Positions 7,153-15,600 are shown, counted from the stretch's first letter. The stretch is DNA of 20,445 bases from Clostridium sp. CAG:780 (GCA_000434195.1 HF994444.1:1-20445); one strand, 5' to 3'. Notes: generated from the sequence alone by a model not told the origin. Translations and numbers: made by a program.

Positions 7153-8022
7153 ATGGCAAAAACGAAAGTAAAAAATATAGTAATAATGACAATATTAATG
7201 ATCTTAGTTATGGTATCAACAGTAAAGGCTACAAACAATAGCATAGCAAGTGAAATAGATATGAATAATAAAGAAGAAGTTTCTAACACAATAAGGGACT
7301 TAGTTCTTACAATAGGCTCGGAAGGAATGCAGAAAAATTTGCTATCAGAAGCGATAAATATGTATACAGAAGTAACTAAAACATATTCAAACGAAGAAAT
7401 AGCAGGTATGATAGAAGAGCACAAAGATGAGCTAACACAAAACAGAATAAAAAGCGAAGATATAGACAGTATGGTCAAAGTATTAAATAGCTTTGACACA
7501 GAAAAAATGAAAAAAGTTTTAGAAACATTGGATGCAGATAAAATTGCAGAAAAAATAGCAAATGGAGAGAGTACACAAGATATAATAAAAGAAATAACAG
7601 CTAGTCTATCAACAACAGAGAAAATTGGATTAGCAGTGGATGTAATATTATCAGCACGTATAATGAAAACAATACTAATTATTATAATAGCAATATTTGT
7701 ATATAGAACACTCTTAAGATGTATAATATATAAAAAAGCAAAGAGACAAGCATGGGCGCCATTTGTACCAATATATAGAAACATAGTAATGCTAAAAATA
7801 TGCAATATGAGCCCTTGGTGGTTGCTACTATTATTAGTTCCAGTAATAGGATGGATAATATTGTGGATTGTTCATGTGGCAAGCAGATTTATGCTAGCAG
7901 AAGGATTCGGAAGAGGCCCAATATTTGCCTTTGGACTATGGCTATTAGCACCAATATTTGAAACTGTATTAGTATTTGCTAGAAAAATAAAATATATAGG
8001 TTTTGAAGAAATAGAAGAATAA
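7153..8022 (+). CDS. DUF5684 membrane protein with N-terminal signal segment and helical outer domain
   Basis: A 289-residue protein. A signal-like hydrophobic stretch is at 8-26, followed by about 140 residues of charged amphipathic helices (30-165) rich in E/K/D. A membrane helix at about 170-192 leads into a C-terminal block (198-276) with two more helices. This block carries the DUF5684 pattern: WAPFVPIYRNIVMLKI, PWWLLLLLVPVIGWI, then an FGRG turn. The function of DUF5684 is unknown. The ATG at 7153 has AGGAG 7 nt upstream; a TTG at 7105 would add 16 residues ahead of this ribosome site and is unlikely. A weak promoter TTGATA (7094-7099)-17-TATCCT (7117-7122) precedes it, so it may be separate from the nuclease operon 83 bp upstream. 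A terminator follows. Confidence 0.78.
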   Translation: MAKTKVKNIVIMTILMILVMVSTVKATNNSIASEIDMNNKEEVSNTIRDLVLTIGSEGMQKNLLSEAINMYTEVTKTYSNEEIAGMIEEHKDELTQNRIKSEDIDSMVKVLNSFDTEKMKKVLETLDADKIAEKIANGESTQDIIKEITASLSTTEKIGLAVDVILSARIMKTILIIIIAIFVYRTLLRCIIYKKAKRQAWAPFVPIYRNIVMLKICNMSPWWLLLLLVPVIGWIILWIVHVASRFMLAEGFGRGPIFAFGLWLLAPIFETVLVFARKIKYIGFEEIEE

Positions 8023-8027
8023 AAATA

Positions 8028-8060
8028 AGAGTCAGCTAGTGCTGGCTCTATTTAGTTGTT
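8028..8060. terminator. Terminator between converging DUF5684 and mscL genes
   Basis: Stem AGAGTCAGC (8028-8036) pairs with GCTGGCTCT (8041-8049, one G-U pair) over a 4-nt loop and is followed by a T-rich stretch. The mscL stop codon (8048-8050) overlaps the right arm. On the minus strand the downstream bases are T-rich as well (complement of AAAAATA), so it can serve both genes. Confidence 0.7.
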
Positions 8061-8548
8061 GCTTTTTTATTCGGTTTTTCAGTTTTTGTTAAATCAGAAG
8101 TACAATGAGGACACCTTGTAGCTTTATATTTAATTTCAGTCAAACAATAAGGACAAACTTTGGTCTCTGGCTCTACTGCAACTGGAGCTTCTTTTTTCTG
8201 TAACTTTCCTTTTTTATCAATTTTCTTTACTAATTTTTCGTTAAGCTCTTTTAATTTTGCTGGTTGGTGTATTTTATTAATATACTTTACAACCAAGAAA
8301 ATAGAAAAAGAGATAATTAAAAAATTAACAATAGCGGTAATGAAATTTCCATATTTAATAGAAACATCTCCAACTGTAAACATCATATTGGAAAAGTCTA
8401 TTTTTCCAGTAATCATGGAAATACAAGGCATAATAATATCTTCAACAAGAGAAGAAACTATTTTTTGGAATGCTGCACCAATAACAACACCAATAGCCAA
8501 ATCCATAACATTTCCTTTCATAGCAAACTGCTTAAACTCTTTTAACAT
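8048..8548 (-). CDS. mscL: Large-conductance mechanosensitive channel with C-terminal zinc ribbon
   Basis: A 166-residue channel that opens under membrane tension to release solutes during osmotic downshock. The N-terminal MLKEFKQFAMKGNVMDLAIGVVIG helix is the MscL signature. TM1 is about 15-42 and TM2 about 68-90, separated by a periplasmic loop. After the usual cytoplasmic helix (95-112) comes a K/E/P linker and a four-cysteine zinc ribbon: C132, C135, C146, C149 (CPYC and CPHC). Typical MscL is about 130-150 aa without this domain. The start is the ATG at 8548; GAAAGGA lies 8 nt before it, whereas the ATG at 8557 would directly abut that site. A longer open frame upstream of 8557 is not coding. 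It has its own promoter divergent from pyk. Confidence 0.93.
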   Translation of the reverse strand: MLKEFKQFAMKGNVMDLAIGVVIGAAFQKIVSSLVEDIIMPCISMITGKIDFSNMMFTVGDVSIKYGNFITAIVNFLIISFSIFLVVKYINKIHQPAKLKELNEKLVKKIDKKGKLQKKEAPVAVEPETKVCPYCLTEIKYKATRCPHCTSDLTKTEKPNKKATTK

Positions 8549-8579
8549 ATAAATCATCCTTTCGAAATAAACTAAAAAT

Positions 8580-8608
8580 AGAATACTATAAAAAAGCGTC
8601 AAAGTCAA
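8580..8608 (-). promoter_or_regulatory. Predicted promoter of mscL
   Basis: On the minus strand, -35 TTGACT (complement of 8603-8608), 17-bp spacer, -10 TATTCT (complement of 8580-8585), 32 bp before the ATG at 8548. It is divergent from the pyk promoter in the same gap; no shared operator was seen. Confidence 0.55.
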
Positions 8609-8659
8609 ACAAATAAAGAATAAAACTGACAAAATTGTATAAAATATAAGAGCAATATA

Positions 8660-8688
8660 TTGAAAAAAATAACAGAAAATGATATAAT
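8660..8688 (+). promoter_or_regulatory. Predicted promoter of pyk
   Basis: -35 TTGAAA (8660-8665), 17-bp spacer, consensus -10 TATAAT (8683-8688), 35 bp before the pyk start. The ribosome region GGAAAGGAAAG follows. Confidence 0.65.
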
Positions 8689-8723
8689 ACAACCTGTTAA
8701 AATAAGGAAAGGAAAGATGATAT

Positions 8724-10163
8724 ATGAAAACTTTAAGAAAAACCAAAATCGTATGTACAATAGGACCTGCAAGTGACAACAAACTTGAAGAATTAATTGA
8801 TGCGGGATTAAACGTAGCAAGAATAAACTATTCTCATGGAGGATGGGCAGAGCAAAAAGAAAGAACAGAAAAAATCTTAAAGATAAGAGAAGAGAAAGAT
8901 TTACCGATTGCATTGATATTGGACATGCAAGGACCAGAAATAAGAACAGGAATGTTAGAAACAGGAAAAACGGCAAAAGTTCAACTAGAAGATGGACAAA
9001 AATTTGTATTAGTAAATGATGATATAATAGGAAACAAAGACAGAGTATCAGTAAGCTATAAAGACCTATACAAAGATGTAAGTATTGGTGCAAAAGTATT
9101 AATAGATGATGGTGCAGTAGAATTAAAAGTAGACGAAATAGATGGAAAAGATATTGTTTGTACAGTAGTACATGGAAATATGTTAGGAAGTAGAAAAACT
9201 GTAAACTTACCAGGAACAGCAGTACGTCTACCAGCTCTAAAACAAAAAGATATAGAAGACTTAAAGACAGCTTGTGAACATGGTTATGACTATGTTGCAA
9301 TGTCATTTACAAGAGGAAAAGACGACATTGAGCAAGTAAGAAAAGTATTGGATGATAATGGTGGAAAAGATATAAAAATAATAACAAAAGTTGAAAACAC
9401 AGAAGGATTAGAGCATATGGATGAAATCGTTGAACAAGCTGATGTTCAGATGATAGCACGTGGAGACATGGCAACAGAAACAGACTTTACAGAACCACCA
9501 ATTATGCAAAAGAAATTCATTAAATTATGTAACAAACATAATAAACCAGCAATTACAGCAACACAAATGCTAGAATCAATGACACATCAACCACTTCCAA
9601 CAAGAGCAGAAGCAAGTGACGTAGCAAATGCCGTATTTGATAGAACAAGTGCAATAATGTTGTCTGGAGAATGTGCAATGGGAGAATATCCAGTAGAATG
9701 TGTAAAAACAATGGTAAAAATAGCAACAAGAGTTGAAAAAGAAATAAGATACTGGAGAAGATTTGACATTAGCGAGGATATAGAACTTAAAAACTTAGAA
9801 GAGCACGTAGCATATGCAACATGTGTAACAGCAAAAAATATGAAAGCTGACGCAATAGTATGTTATACAAACACAGGAGACTCTGCTAGAAACCTTGCAG
9901 GACTTGGAGCAGCTTGCCCAATACTTGCAATAACAGATAACAAAAAGACATTCAATCAATTATCAATAGTATGGAATGTTACACCAATATATATTGAACC
10001 AAAAGCAACAATAGATGATACAATAGAAGCAGGACTTGCAAAATTCGAGCAACAAGGAATTCTAGAAAAAGGAGATTTAGTAATCTTAGCAGGTGGTTAC
10101 AAAATTGTTCAAAATTCAGATTCAGAAATAAACAAAACACTAGGTGGAATTTACAAAATATAG
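8724..10163 (+). CDS. pyk: Pyruvate kinase
   Basis: A 479-residue cytoplasmic glycolytic enzyme that transfers phosphate from phosphoenolpyruvate to ADP, giving pyruvate and ATP. KTKIVCTIGPAS opens the barrel. R33, N35, S37 and H38 (ARINYSHGG) form the nucleotide/phosphate site. The catalytic lysine K222 is in TKVENTEGL, metal ligands E224 and D248 (ARGDMATE) follow, then T280 in TATQMLESM and RAEASDVANAV. The C-terminal allosteric domain is present, but the extra PEP-utiliser domain of Bacillus enzymes is absent. The usual ARGDLGVE reads ARGDMATE and NFSHG reads NYSHG, so it belongs to a divergent branch; all catalytic residues remain. The ATG at 8724 follows GGAAAGG. Pyruvate from this enzyme is the substrate of PflB, encoded in the same window. 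Confidence 0.97.
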   Translation: MKTLRKTKIVCTIGPASDNKLEELIDAGLNVARINYSHGGWAEQKERTEKILKIREEKDLPIALILDMQGPEIRTGMLETGKTAKVQLEDGQKFVLVNDDIIGNKDRVSVSYKDLYKDVSIGAKVLIDDGAVELKVDEIDGKDIVCTVVHGNMLGSRKTVNLPGTAVRLPALKQKDIEDLKTACEHGYDYVAMSFTRGKDDIEQVRKVLDDNGGKDIKIITKVENTEGLEHMDEIVEQADVQMIARGDMATETDFTEPPIMQKKFIKLCNKHNKPAITATQMLESMTHQPLPTRAEASDVANAVFDRTSAIMLSGECAMGEYPVECVKTMVKIATRVEKEIRYWRRFDISEDIELKNLEEHVAYATCVTAKNMKADAIVCYTNTGDSARNLAGLGAACPILAITDNKKTFNQLSIVWNVTPIYIEPKATIDDTIEAGLAKFEQQGILEKGDLVILAGGYKIVQNSDSEINKTLGGIYKI

Positions 10164-10182
10164 TGCCAAAAAGGCGCAAGTA

Positions 10183-10211
10183 TTGACCTTTATGGAAAAA
10201 TGTGGTATAAT
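10183..10211 (+). promoter_or_regulatory. Predicted promoter of ppaC
   Basis: -35 TTGACC (10183-10188), 17-bp spacer, consensus -10 TATAAT (10206-10211). It lies between the pyk stop and the ppaC start, 58 bp ahead of the ATG, so ppaC can be expressed alone. No convincing terminator separates it from pyk, so read-through is possible. Confidence 0.7.
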
Positions 10212-10268
10212 AAAAGAGTGTTAAAAATAAAGTTGATAATAAAAATAGAAATATAAGGAGAATGAATT

Positions 10269-11192
10269 ATGGAAAATAAATTATATGTTTTTGGACATAA
10301 AAAACCAGATACAGACTCAATAGCATCAACAATAGTATTTGCAAACCTACAAAAAGAATTAGGAAAAAATGCTGTTGCATACAGATTAGGAGATATAAGC
10401 AAAGAAACTCAATATGCTTTAAACACATTCAAAGTAGAAGCACCAGAGTTACTAGAAAAAGTTGAAGAAAATAGCGAAGTAGCACTAGTAGACCACAACG
10501 AATTTGCACAAAGTGTTGAAGGAATAGAAAAGGCAAAAATAAAAATGGTTGTAGACCATCATAAAGTAAAATTCGAAACAACAGAGCCATTATATTGTAT
10601 AGAAGAGCCTGTTGGATGTACATCAACAATATTATACAAGTTATATAAGCAAAATGATGTAGAAATCGAACCAAAAATGGCTGGATTGATGCTTAGTGCA
10701 ATAGTTTCAGATACATTATTATTCAAATCACCAACATGTACAGAGGAAGATAAAACAATAGCTAAAAAATTAGCTGAAATTGCAAATGTGGATTTAGAAT
10801 CATATGGTAAAGAAATGCTAAAAGCAGGAACAGACATAAGTGAATTTACACCATTCCAAGTAATAAACATAGATTCAAAAGAATTTAATGATAAAAATGC
10901 AAAATTCGAAATTTCACAAATTAATGCAGTAGATTTAGACTCTGTATTTAGCAGACAAGCTGAATTAGAAGAAGCAATTAACAAAGAAATAAAAGAGAAA
11001 AACTTAGACTTCTATATGTTTGCTGCAACAGATATATTAAATGCTAATTCAAAAATTATAGCTATGGGTAACAAAGCTGGAACAGTAGAAAAAGCATTTG
11101 GTGTAAACCTAGATAACAATACTGCAATGTTAAACAACGTTGTATCAAGAAAAAAACAAATGTTACCAAACATTTTAAATAATTTAGACTAA
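10269..11192 (+). CDS. ppaC: Manganese-dependent inorganic pyrophosphatase (family II, DHH type)
   Basis: A 307-residue cytoplasmic enzyme that hydrolyses pyrophosphate to phosphate and so drives nucleic acid and amino-acid activation reactions. The DHH-family metal ligands are visible: H10, D14 and D16 (GHKKPDTDS), D75 (VALVDHNE), D96-H97-H98 (VVDHHKV) and D148 (AIVSDT). The C-terminal DHHA2 domain carries the phosphate-binding SRKKQ (R294, K295, K296). Length matches the short form without CBS or DRTGG regulatory inserts, so adenine-nucleotide control is not expected. The ATG is preceded by AAGGAG at 7 bp. It has its own promoter and is closed by two tandem terminators. Confidence 0.97.
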   Translation: MENKLYVFGHKKPDTDSIASTIVFANLQKELGKNAVAYRLGDISKETQYALNTFKVEAPELLEKVEENSEVALVDHNEFAQSVEGIEKAKIKMVVDHHKVKFETTEPLYCIEEPVGCTSTILYKLYKQNDVEIEPKMAGLMLSAIVSDTLLFKSPTCTEEDKTIAKKLAEIANVDLESYGKEMLKAGTDISEFTPFQVINIDSKEFNDKNAKFEISQINAVDLDSVFSRQAELEEAINKEIKEKNLDFYMFAATDILNANSKIIAMGNKAGTVEKAFGVNLDNNTAMLNNVVSRKKQMLPNILNNLD

Positions 11193-11199
11193 TCAGAGG

Positions 11200-11228
11200 C
11201 CCCTTACTAAAAAAGTACGGGGATTTTT
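11200..11228 (+). terminator. First terminator after ppaC
   Basis: Stem CCCC-T-TACT/AGTA-C-GGGG (one mismatch, A-rich loop) is followed by ATTTTT. It starts 8 bp after the ppaC stop. Confidence 0.75.
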
Positions 11229-11252
11229 GACGGAAAATCAATGAATAATATG

Positions 11253-11288
11253 AACTGATAACAAGATAAAATTGTTATCAGTTTTTTT
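11253..11288 (+). terminator. Second, stronger terminator after ppaC
   Basis: A perfect 12-bp stem AACTGATAACAA (11253-11264)/TTGTTATCAGTT (11272-11283), with a T-run through 11288. It works in tandem with the hairpin at 11200 to isolate ppaC from the rpn unit. Confidence 0.9.
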
Positions 11289-11375
11289 GTGTTGTAACTG
11301 TTTAAGATACAGAAACTTCTTTTTTCGATTTAGAACTTTAATATCTTCTAAAAATCAACAAAACTTGCACAAGAG

Positions 11376-11430
11376 TGTCGAAACTTGGCATACGGTTTTT
11401 CTGGACAAACCAGTAGTTCCAAGGTATAAT
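11376..11430 (+). promoter_or_regulatory. 54-bp conserved upstream element, copy B, with promoter (before rpn gene)
   Basis: Bases 11377-11430 match 5780-5833 at 42 of 54 positions without gaps. The copy begins with a perfect Spo0A-box-like TGTCGAA (11376-11382) and ends in TGGACA (11402-11407)-17-TATAAT (11425-11430). The transcription start would be near 11437, leaving a leader of about 105 nt before the rpn ATG. The rest of the 328-bp gap 11193-11520 holds the two ppaC terminators, about 85 bp of featureless AT-rich DNA and the palindrome at 11435. Confidence 0.65.
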
Positions 11431-11434
11431 GGGC

Positions 11435-11446
11435 TTGTCGCGACAA
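11435..11446. repeat. Perfect 12-bp palindrome in the rpn leader
   Basis: TTGTCGCGACAA is a perfect palindrome with a central CGCG, striking in such AT-rich DNA. It starts 4 bp after the -10 box of copy B, exactly over the predicted transcription start, where a dimeric repressor would block initiation. It is absent at copy A. Confidence 0.5.
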
Positions 11447-11541
11447 TATAATATGTAAACTAAAATTTGCAAATTAATCTAAAGAAAAGTTTTGTCTAAA
11501 AATACCCCAGAAGATAGCATATGTTAAAGGAGGACATGCTT

Positions 11542-12432
11542 ATGCAAATAAAAGAAGAACAAAACAAAGAATTCAAATTACTAAAGCCGAAAATGGACGT
11601 TGTTTTCCAAAGTCTATTTAATCAAGAACATGAGGATATAACAAAAAGTTTTGTAGAAGCACTATTAGAAGAAAAAATAAATTCGATTGTAATCAATGAT
11701 TCAAAAGAATTAATAAGAGAGAAACCGGAAGAAAAATTAGGAATATTAGACCTGGAATTAGATATAAATAATAAAGAAAAAGTAGATGTTGAAATACAAT
11801 TAATAAAAAATGATGAAGTAATACCTAGATTATTGTTTTATTGGGCAAGACTATATACTAAACAAATACATAAAGGAGATCCGTATACAAAAGCAAAAAA
11901 AGTAGTAATAATAGCAATAGTAGATTTTGAAATAAATATAACTAAGGAGTTAAATAAAATGGAGACTGTATGGAATTTTAGAGAGAAAGAAAAATCTGAA
12001 AAAGTATTGACAGATCTGTTTGAAATACGTATAATAAGCCTAAAGAGAGCAAGAGAAGCATATCAGAAGGACAAAAATAGCAAAAAGAACCAATGGGTAA
12101 TGTTTCTTGAGGACTCAAACTCCAAGGAGGTAAAAGAAATTATGGAAAATAATGAAGATGTAAAAAAAGCAGTAGTTACAGTTAGAAAAATGACTGAAGA
12201 TGAAAAATTAGAAAAAATAGCAGAATTAAGGGAAAAGGCCATAAAAGACGAAAAAGCAATATATAATACTGGAATAAGAGAAGGGAAAGAACTCGGAAGA
12301 GAAGAAGGAGAACGAAGAAACAAAATAGAAGTAATAAAAAGGATGTTAAAAGATAATATAGATATAGCATTAATAAAGAAATATGCTGATGCAACTGACG
12401 AAGAAATAGACGAAGCAAAAGCTAACAAATAA
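11542..12432 (+). CDS. Rpn-family recombination-promoting nuclease / putative transposase (PD-(D/E)XK)
   Basis: A 296-residue protein of the PDDEXK_2/Rpn family. KPKMDVVFQSLFNQ is the typical N-terminal motif. The nuclease core is GILDLELDINNKEKVDVEIQ, with the catalytic Asp and the ExQ (E-I-Q) of the PD-(D/E)XK fold. PRLLFYWARLYTKQ follows, then a long charged helical tail with a glycine-spaced GIREGKELGREEGE motif. E. coli RpnA proteins are DNA endonucleases that raise recombination; the role here is inferred. I start it at ATG 11542, because AAAGGAGG (11526-11533) lies 8 nt before. ATG 11521 is upstream of that site and ATG 11536 is too close. It is a paralogue of the tail at 1-153. Its promoter lies in conserved element B, and a hairpin follows. 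Confidence 0.85.
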   Translation: MQIKEEQNKEFKLLKPKMDVVFQSLFNQEHEDITKSFVEALLEEKINSIVINDSKELIREKPEEKLGILDLELDINNKEKVDVEIQLIKNDEVIPRLLFYWARLYTKQIHKGDPYTKAKKVVIIAIVDFEINITKELNKMETVWNFREKEKSEKVLTDLFEIRIISLKRAREAYQKDKNSKKNQWVMFLEDSNSKEVKEIMENNEDVKKAVVTVRKMTEDEKLEKIAELREKAIKDEKAIYNTGIREGKELGREEGERRNKIEVIKRMLKDNIDIALIKKYADATDEEIDEAKANK

Positions 12433-12467
12433 AAACCGATATGAAATAATTAGTATTACTAGCAAAA

Positions 12468-12506
12468 AACGCTTTGAATTTAGAAATAAGTTCAAAGCGT
12501 TCTTAT
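12468..12506 (+). terminator. Terminator after the rpn gene
   Basis: A perfect 11-bp stem AACGCTTTGAA (12468-12478)/TTCAAAGCGTT (12491-12501) with a 12-nt loop. The tail CTTAT is only moderately T-rich. It separates rpn from addA. Confidence 0.65.
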
Positions 12507-12549
12507 ATGAAAAGATTAAAAATGGAATATATAATTCGCTACAAAAATC

Positions 12550-12578
12550 TTGCTTCTTGGAGCAAATTAATATATACT
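12550..12578 (+). promoter_or_regulatory. Predicted promoter of addA
   Basis: -35 TTGCTT (12550-12555), 17-bp spacer, -10 TATACT (12573-12578), 36 bp before the addA ATG. The -35 lies in a small hairpin TTGCT/AGCAA (12550-12565). A dedicated promoter fits the absence of addB upstream. Confidence 0.45.
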
Positions 12579-12613
12579 AAGAACATAAAATCCTATAAAA
12601 CAAGGAGAAAAAG

Positions 12614-15600
12614 ATGTCAGAAGTAAAATGGACCAACGAGCAATTAAATGCAATAACTAAAAAAGATTCAAACATATTAGTAGCAGCTGCTGCACGGAAG
12701 TGGAAAGACAGCTGTATTAGTCGAGCGAATTATAAGAAGAATAATAGAAGATAAAATCGATATAGATAAAATTTTAGTAGTTACATTCACGAATGCAGCT
12801 GCTGCAGAAATGAGAGAAAAAATACTAGAAGCAATTTACAAAAAGATAGAAGAAAATCCAGAAGATGAGAATCTTCAAAAACAGGTAATACTTTTAAACA
12901 AAGCAAGTATTTCTACTATACACTCATTTTGTTTAGATGTAATAAAAAACAATTTTTATGAGATAGATGTCTCTGCAAATACAAGAATTGCAGACGACTC
13001 GGAAATATTACTTTTACAACAAGAAGTAATTGATGACTTATTTGAAGAAAAATATGAAGAAGAAGATTCAAATTTTATAAAACTAATAAAGACATACACG
13101 AAATATAATCAAGATGAAGTATTAAAGGATTTACTTTTAAGAGTCTATTCATATATTCAGGCATCTCCATTTCCAGAAGAATGGCTAGAAGAACAAATAG
13201 AAAAACTTAACATAGAAGATGGCACAAACTTTTCGGATACTGTATGGGGAAAAATAATAACAGAAAACGCAAATCAGATATTAGAGGATTCAATATTAAA
13301 ATTGCAGAATATTAGAACTAAAATGACATGCTTTCCTGAACTAGATAAATTTACAGCAAAAATAGAAGATGACATAGACAAATATACATATATACAAAAT
13401 AATTTATCTGACTGGGATACGGCAGTAGAGGCAATAAATACATTAAAAAATGCTATGTGGACCAAAGATCAGAAGATAACAAATGATTTAAAAGATGAAG
13501 CAAAAGATGTAAGAGAAAGCACAAAAGATGAATTCAAGAAAGTAAAGAAATTGATGAATTGTTCATCAGAAGAAGCAGTGCAAGATATAAAATATATGTA
13601 TCCAATATTAAAAATGCTAAAAGATTTAATATTAGAATTTTCTCAAAAATTCTATCAGAGAAAAAGAGAAAAAAATATTATGGATTTTAGCGATATGGAA
13701 CATTTAGCTCTAAAGATACTTGTAAAAAAAGATGAGAATGGAAATATTGTAAAATCAGAAATAGCAAAAAAATATGAAAACAAATTTGAAGAGATTGCTA
13801 TTGACGAATATCAAGACAGTAACTTAGTTCAAGAATACATTTTAACAAGTGTATCAAGAGGAAATAATATTTTTATGGTTGGAGATGTAAAGCAAAGTAT
13901 TTATAAATTTAGACAAGCAAGACCAAAGTTATTTCTAGATAAATATGATAGTTACAAATTAGATCCAGTAAATGGAGAAGATAGAAAAATTCAACTATTT
14001 AAGAACTTTAGAAGTAGAAGTAATATACTAGACTTTACGAATTTAGTATTTGAAGACATAATGAGTAGAGAGCTAGGAAACATAGAATATAATCAAGATG
14101 AATATTTAAATCTAGGAGCAAATTTTGAAGAAATACAAAATCAAGATTATAAAACAGAACTAGAGATATTAGACTTATCAGAAGAAAATGATGACATTTG
14201 GAAAACAGATGAAGAAGAAACAGAAGAAGAACAGGAAAAAGTAGAAGATGTGGTCCTAGAAGCAAGATTTGTAGCTAGAAAAATAAAAGAACTAATAGAT
14301 AGTAAGTATCAAATTATAGACAAAAAAACGGGAAGAAGAGATATTCAATATAAAGACATAGCAATACTTCTACGAACATCATCAGGAGTTGCAAATGTGT
14401 ATGAAAAGGAAATATCGGAATTAGAAATTCCTGTATATAGTGATAGTTCAAGCCAATATTTGCAGTCAGTAGAAATAGAAACAATAATGTCATTGTTAAG
14501 AATAATAAACAATCCAATGCAAGATATTCCACTTGTAACAGTTATGCGTTCGCCGATAGGAAACTTTACAGACAATGAGCTAATAGAAATACGAATGGCG
14601 GACAGAAACTCAAGTTTTTATGAAGCACTTTTAAAGTCAGATTTAGAAAAAGCTCATAGATTTTTAAATCTGTTAAAAGAACTTAGAGAAGATGAAGAAT
14701 ATATGACATTAGACGAATGGATTTGGAACATATATACAAAAACAGGTTATATGAACTATGTGAATTTAATGCCAAATGGAGCCTTGAGAGTGTCTAATTT
14801 AAGAATGCTATTCGAAAGAGCAAAACAATACGAAGAAGCTAGCTTTAAAGGACTTTACAATTTTATCAATTTCATAGATAAAATAAAATTCAATCAAGAA
14901 GACTTAAAAGCTGCTAAAATAATAGGCGAGAACGAAAATGTTGTTAGAATAATGACAATACACAAGAGTAAAGGATTAGAATTTCCAGTTGTCATACTTG
15001 CTGGAGTGGGCAAACAATTCAACTTCAGGGACTTAAATGGAAAAATACTATTAGATCAAGATTTAGGAATGGGACCACAATACATAGATTCAGATAGATA
15101 TATAGAATTTAAAACATTGGCAAAAAAAGCATTAGCAATAAAGGCAAAAAATGAAGCAATATCAGAGGAAATGAGAATTTTATATGTTGCATTAACAAGG
15201 GCAAAAGAAAAGCTAATAATTGTGGGAAGACAAAAAGATGTAAATAAGAAAATGTCAGAAAAACAAAAATTGTTGGAGATATACTCTACAATAGATGGCA
15301 ATAAGATAAATCCATATCTATTGCAAAAATATAAAACATATTTAGACTGGTTAGAACTAATCTATTTAAAAGAAGGAGTAGCAAACACAAAAAATCTATT
15401 TACTGTGAATATAAACAAAAGAGAGAAAACTTCTGTGAAAATAGAGAATGAAGTAGAGGATATTTCTAAAAAAATAATTGAAGAATCAAATAAGAATAAT
15501 GATGAACAAGAAAAAGAAAAGATAAAAGAAATCTTAAACTGGCAATACAAACATCAAAGTATTGAGGGAATACCAACAAAAACATCTGTAAGTAAATTAA

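Noticed and set aside
7116..7805. Long hydrophobic open frame on the minus strand opposite the DUF5684 gene
   Set aside because: It is a shadow of the real gene: a low-complexity L/I/S translation of AT-rich codons, with no ribosome site and fully overlapped by a recognisable protein. The same holds for the other minus-strand frames opposite pyk, addA and dnaE.
8549..8782. N-terminal extension of mscL to 8782
   Set aside because: It would run through the mscL and pyk promoters and into pyk. The MscL signature begins at ATG 8548 with a ribosome site before it.
10164..10180. GTGCC/GGCGC hairpin after pyk as a terminator
   Set aside because: Only five pairs with a wobble and no T-run; too weak to support.
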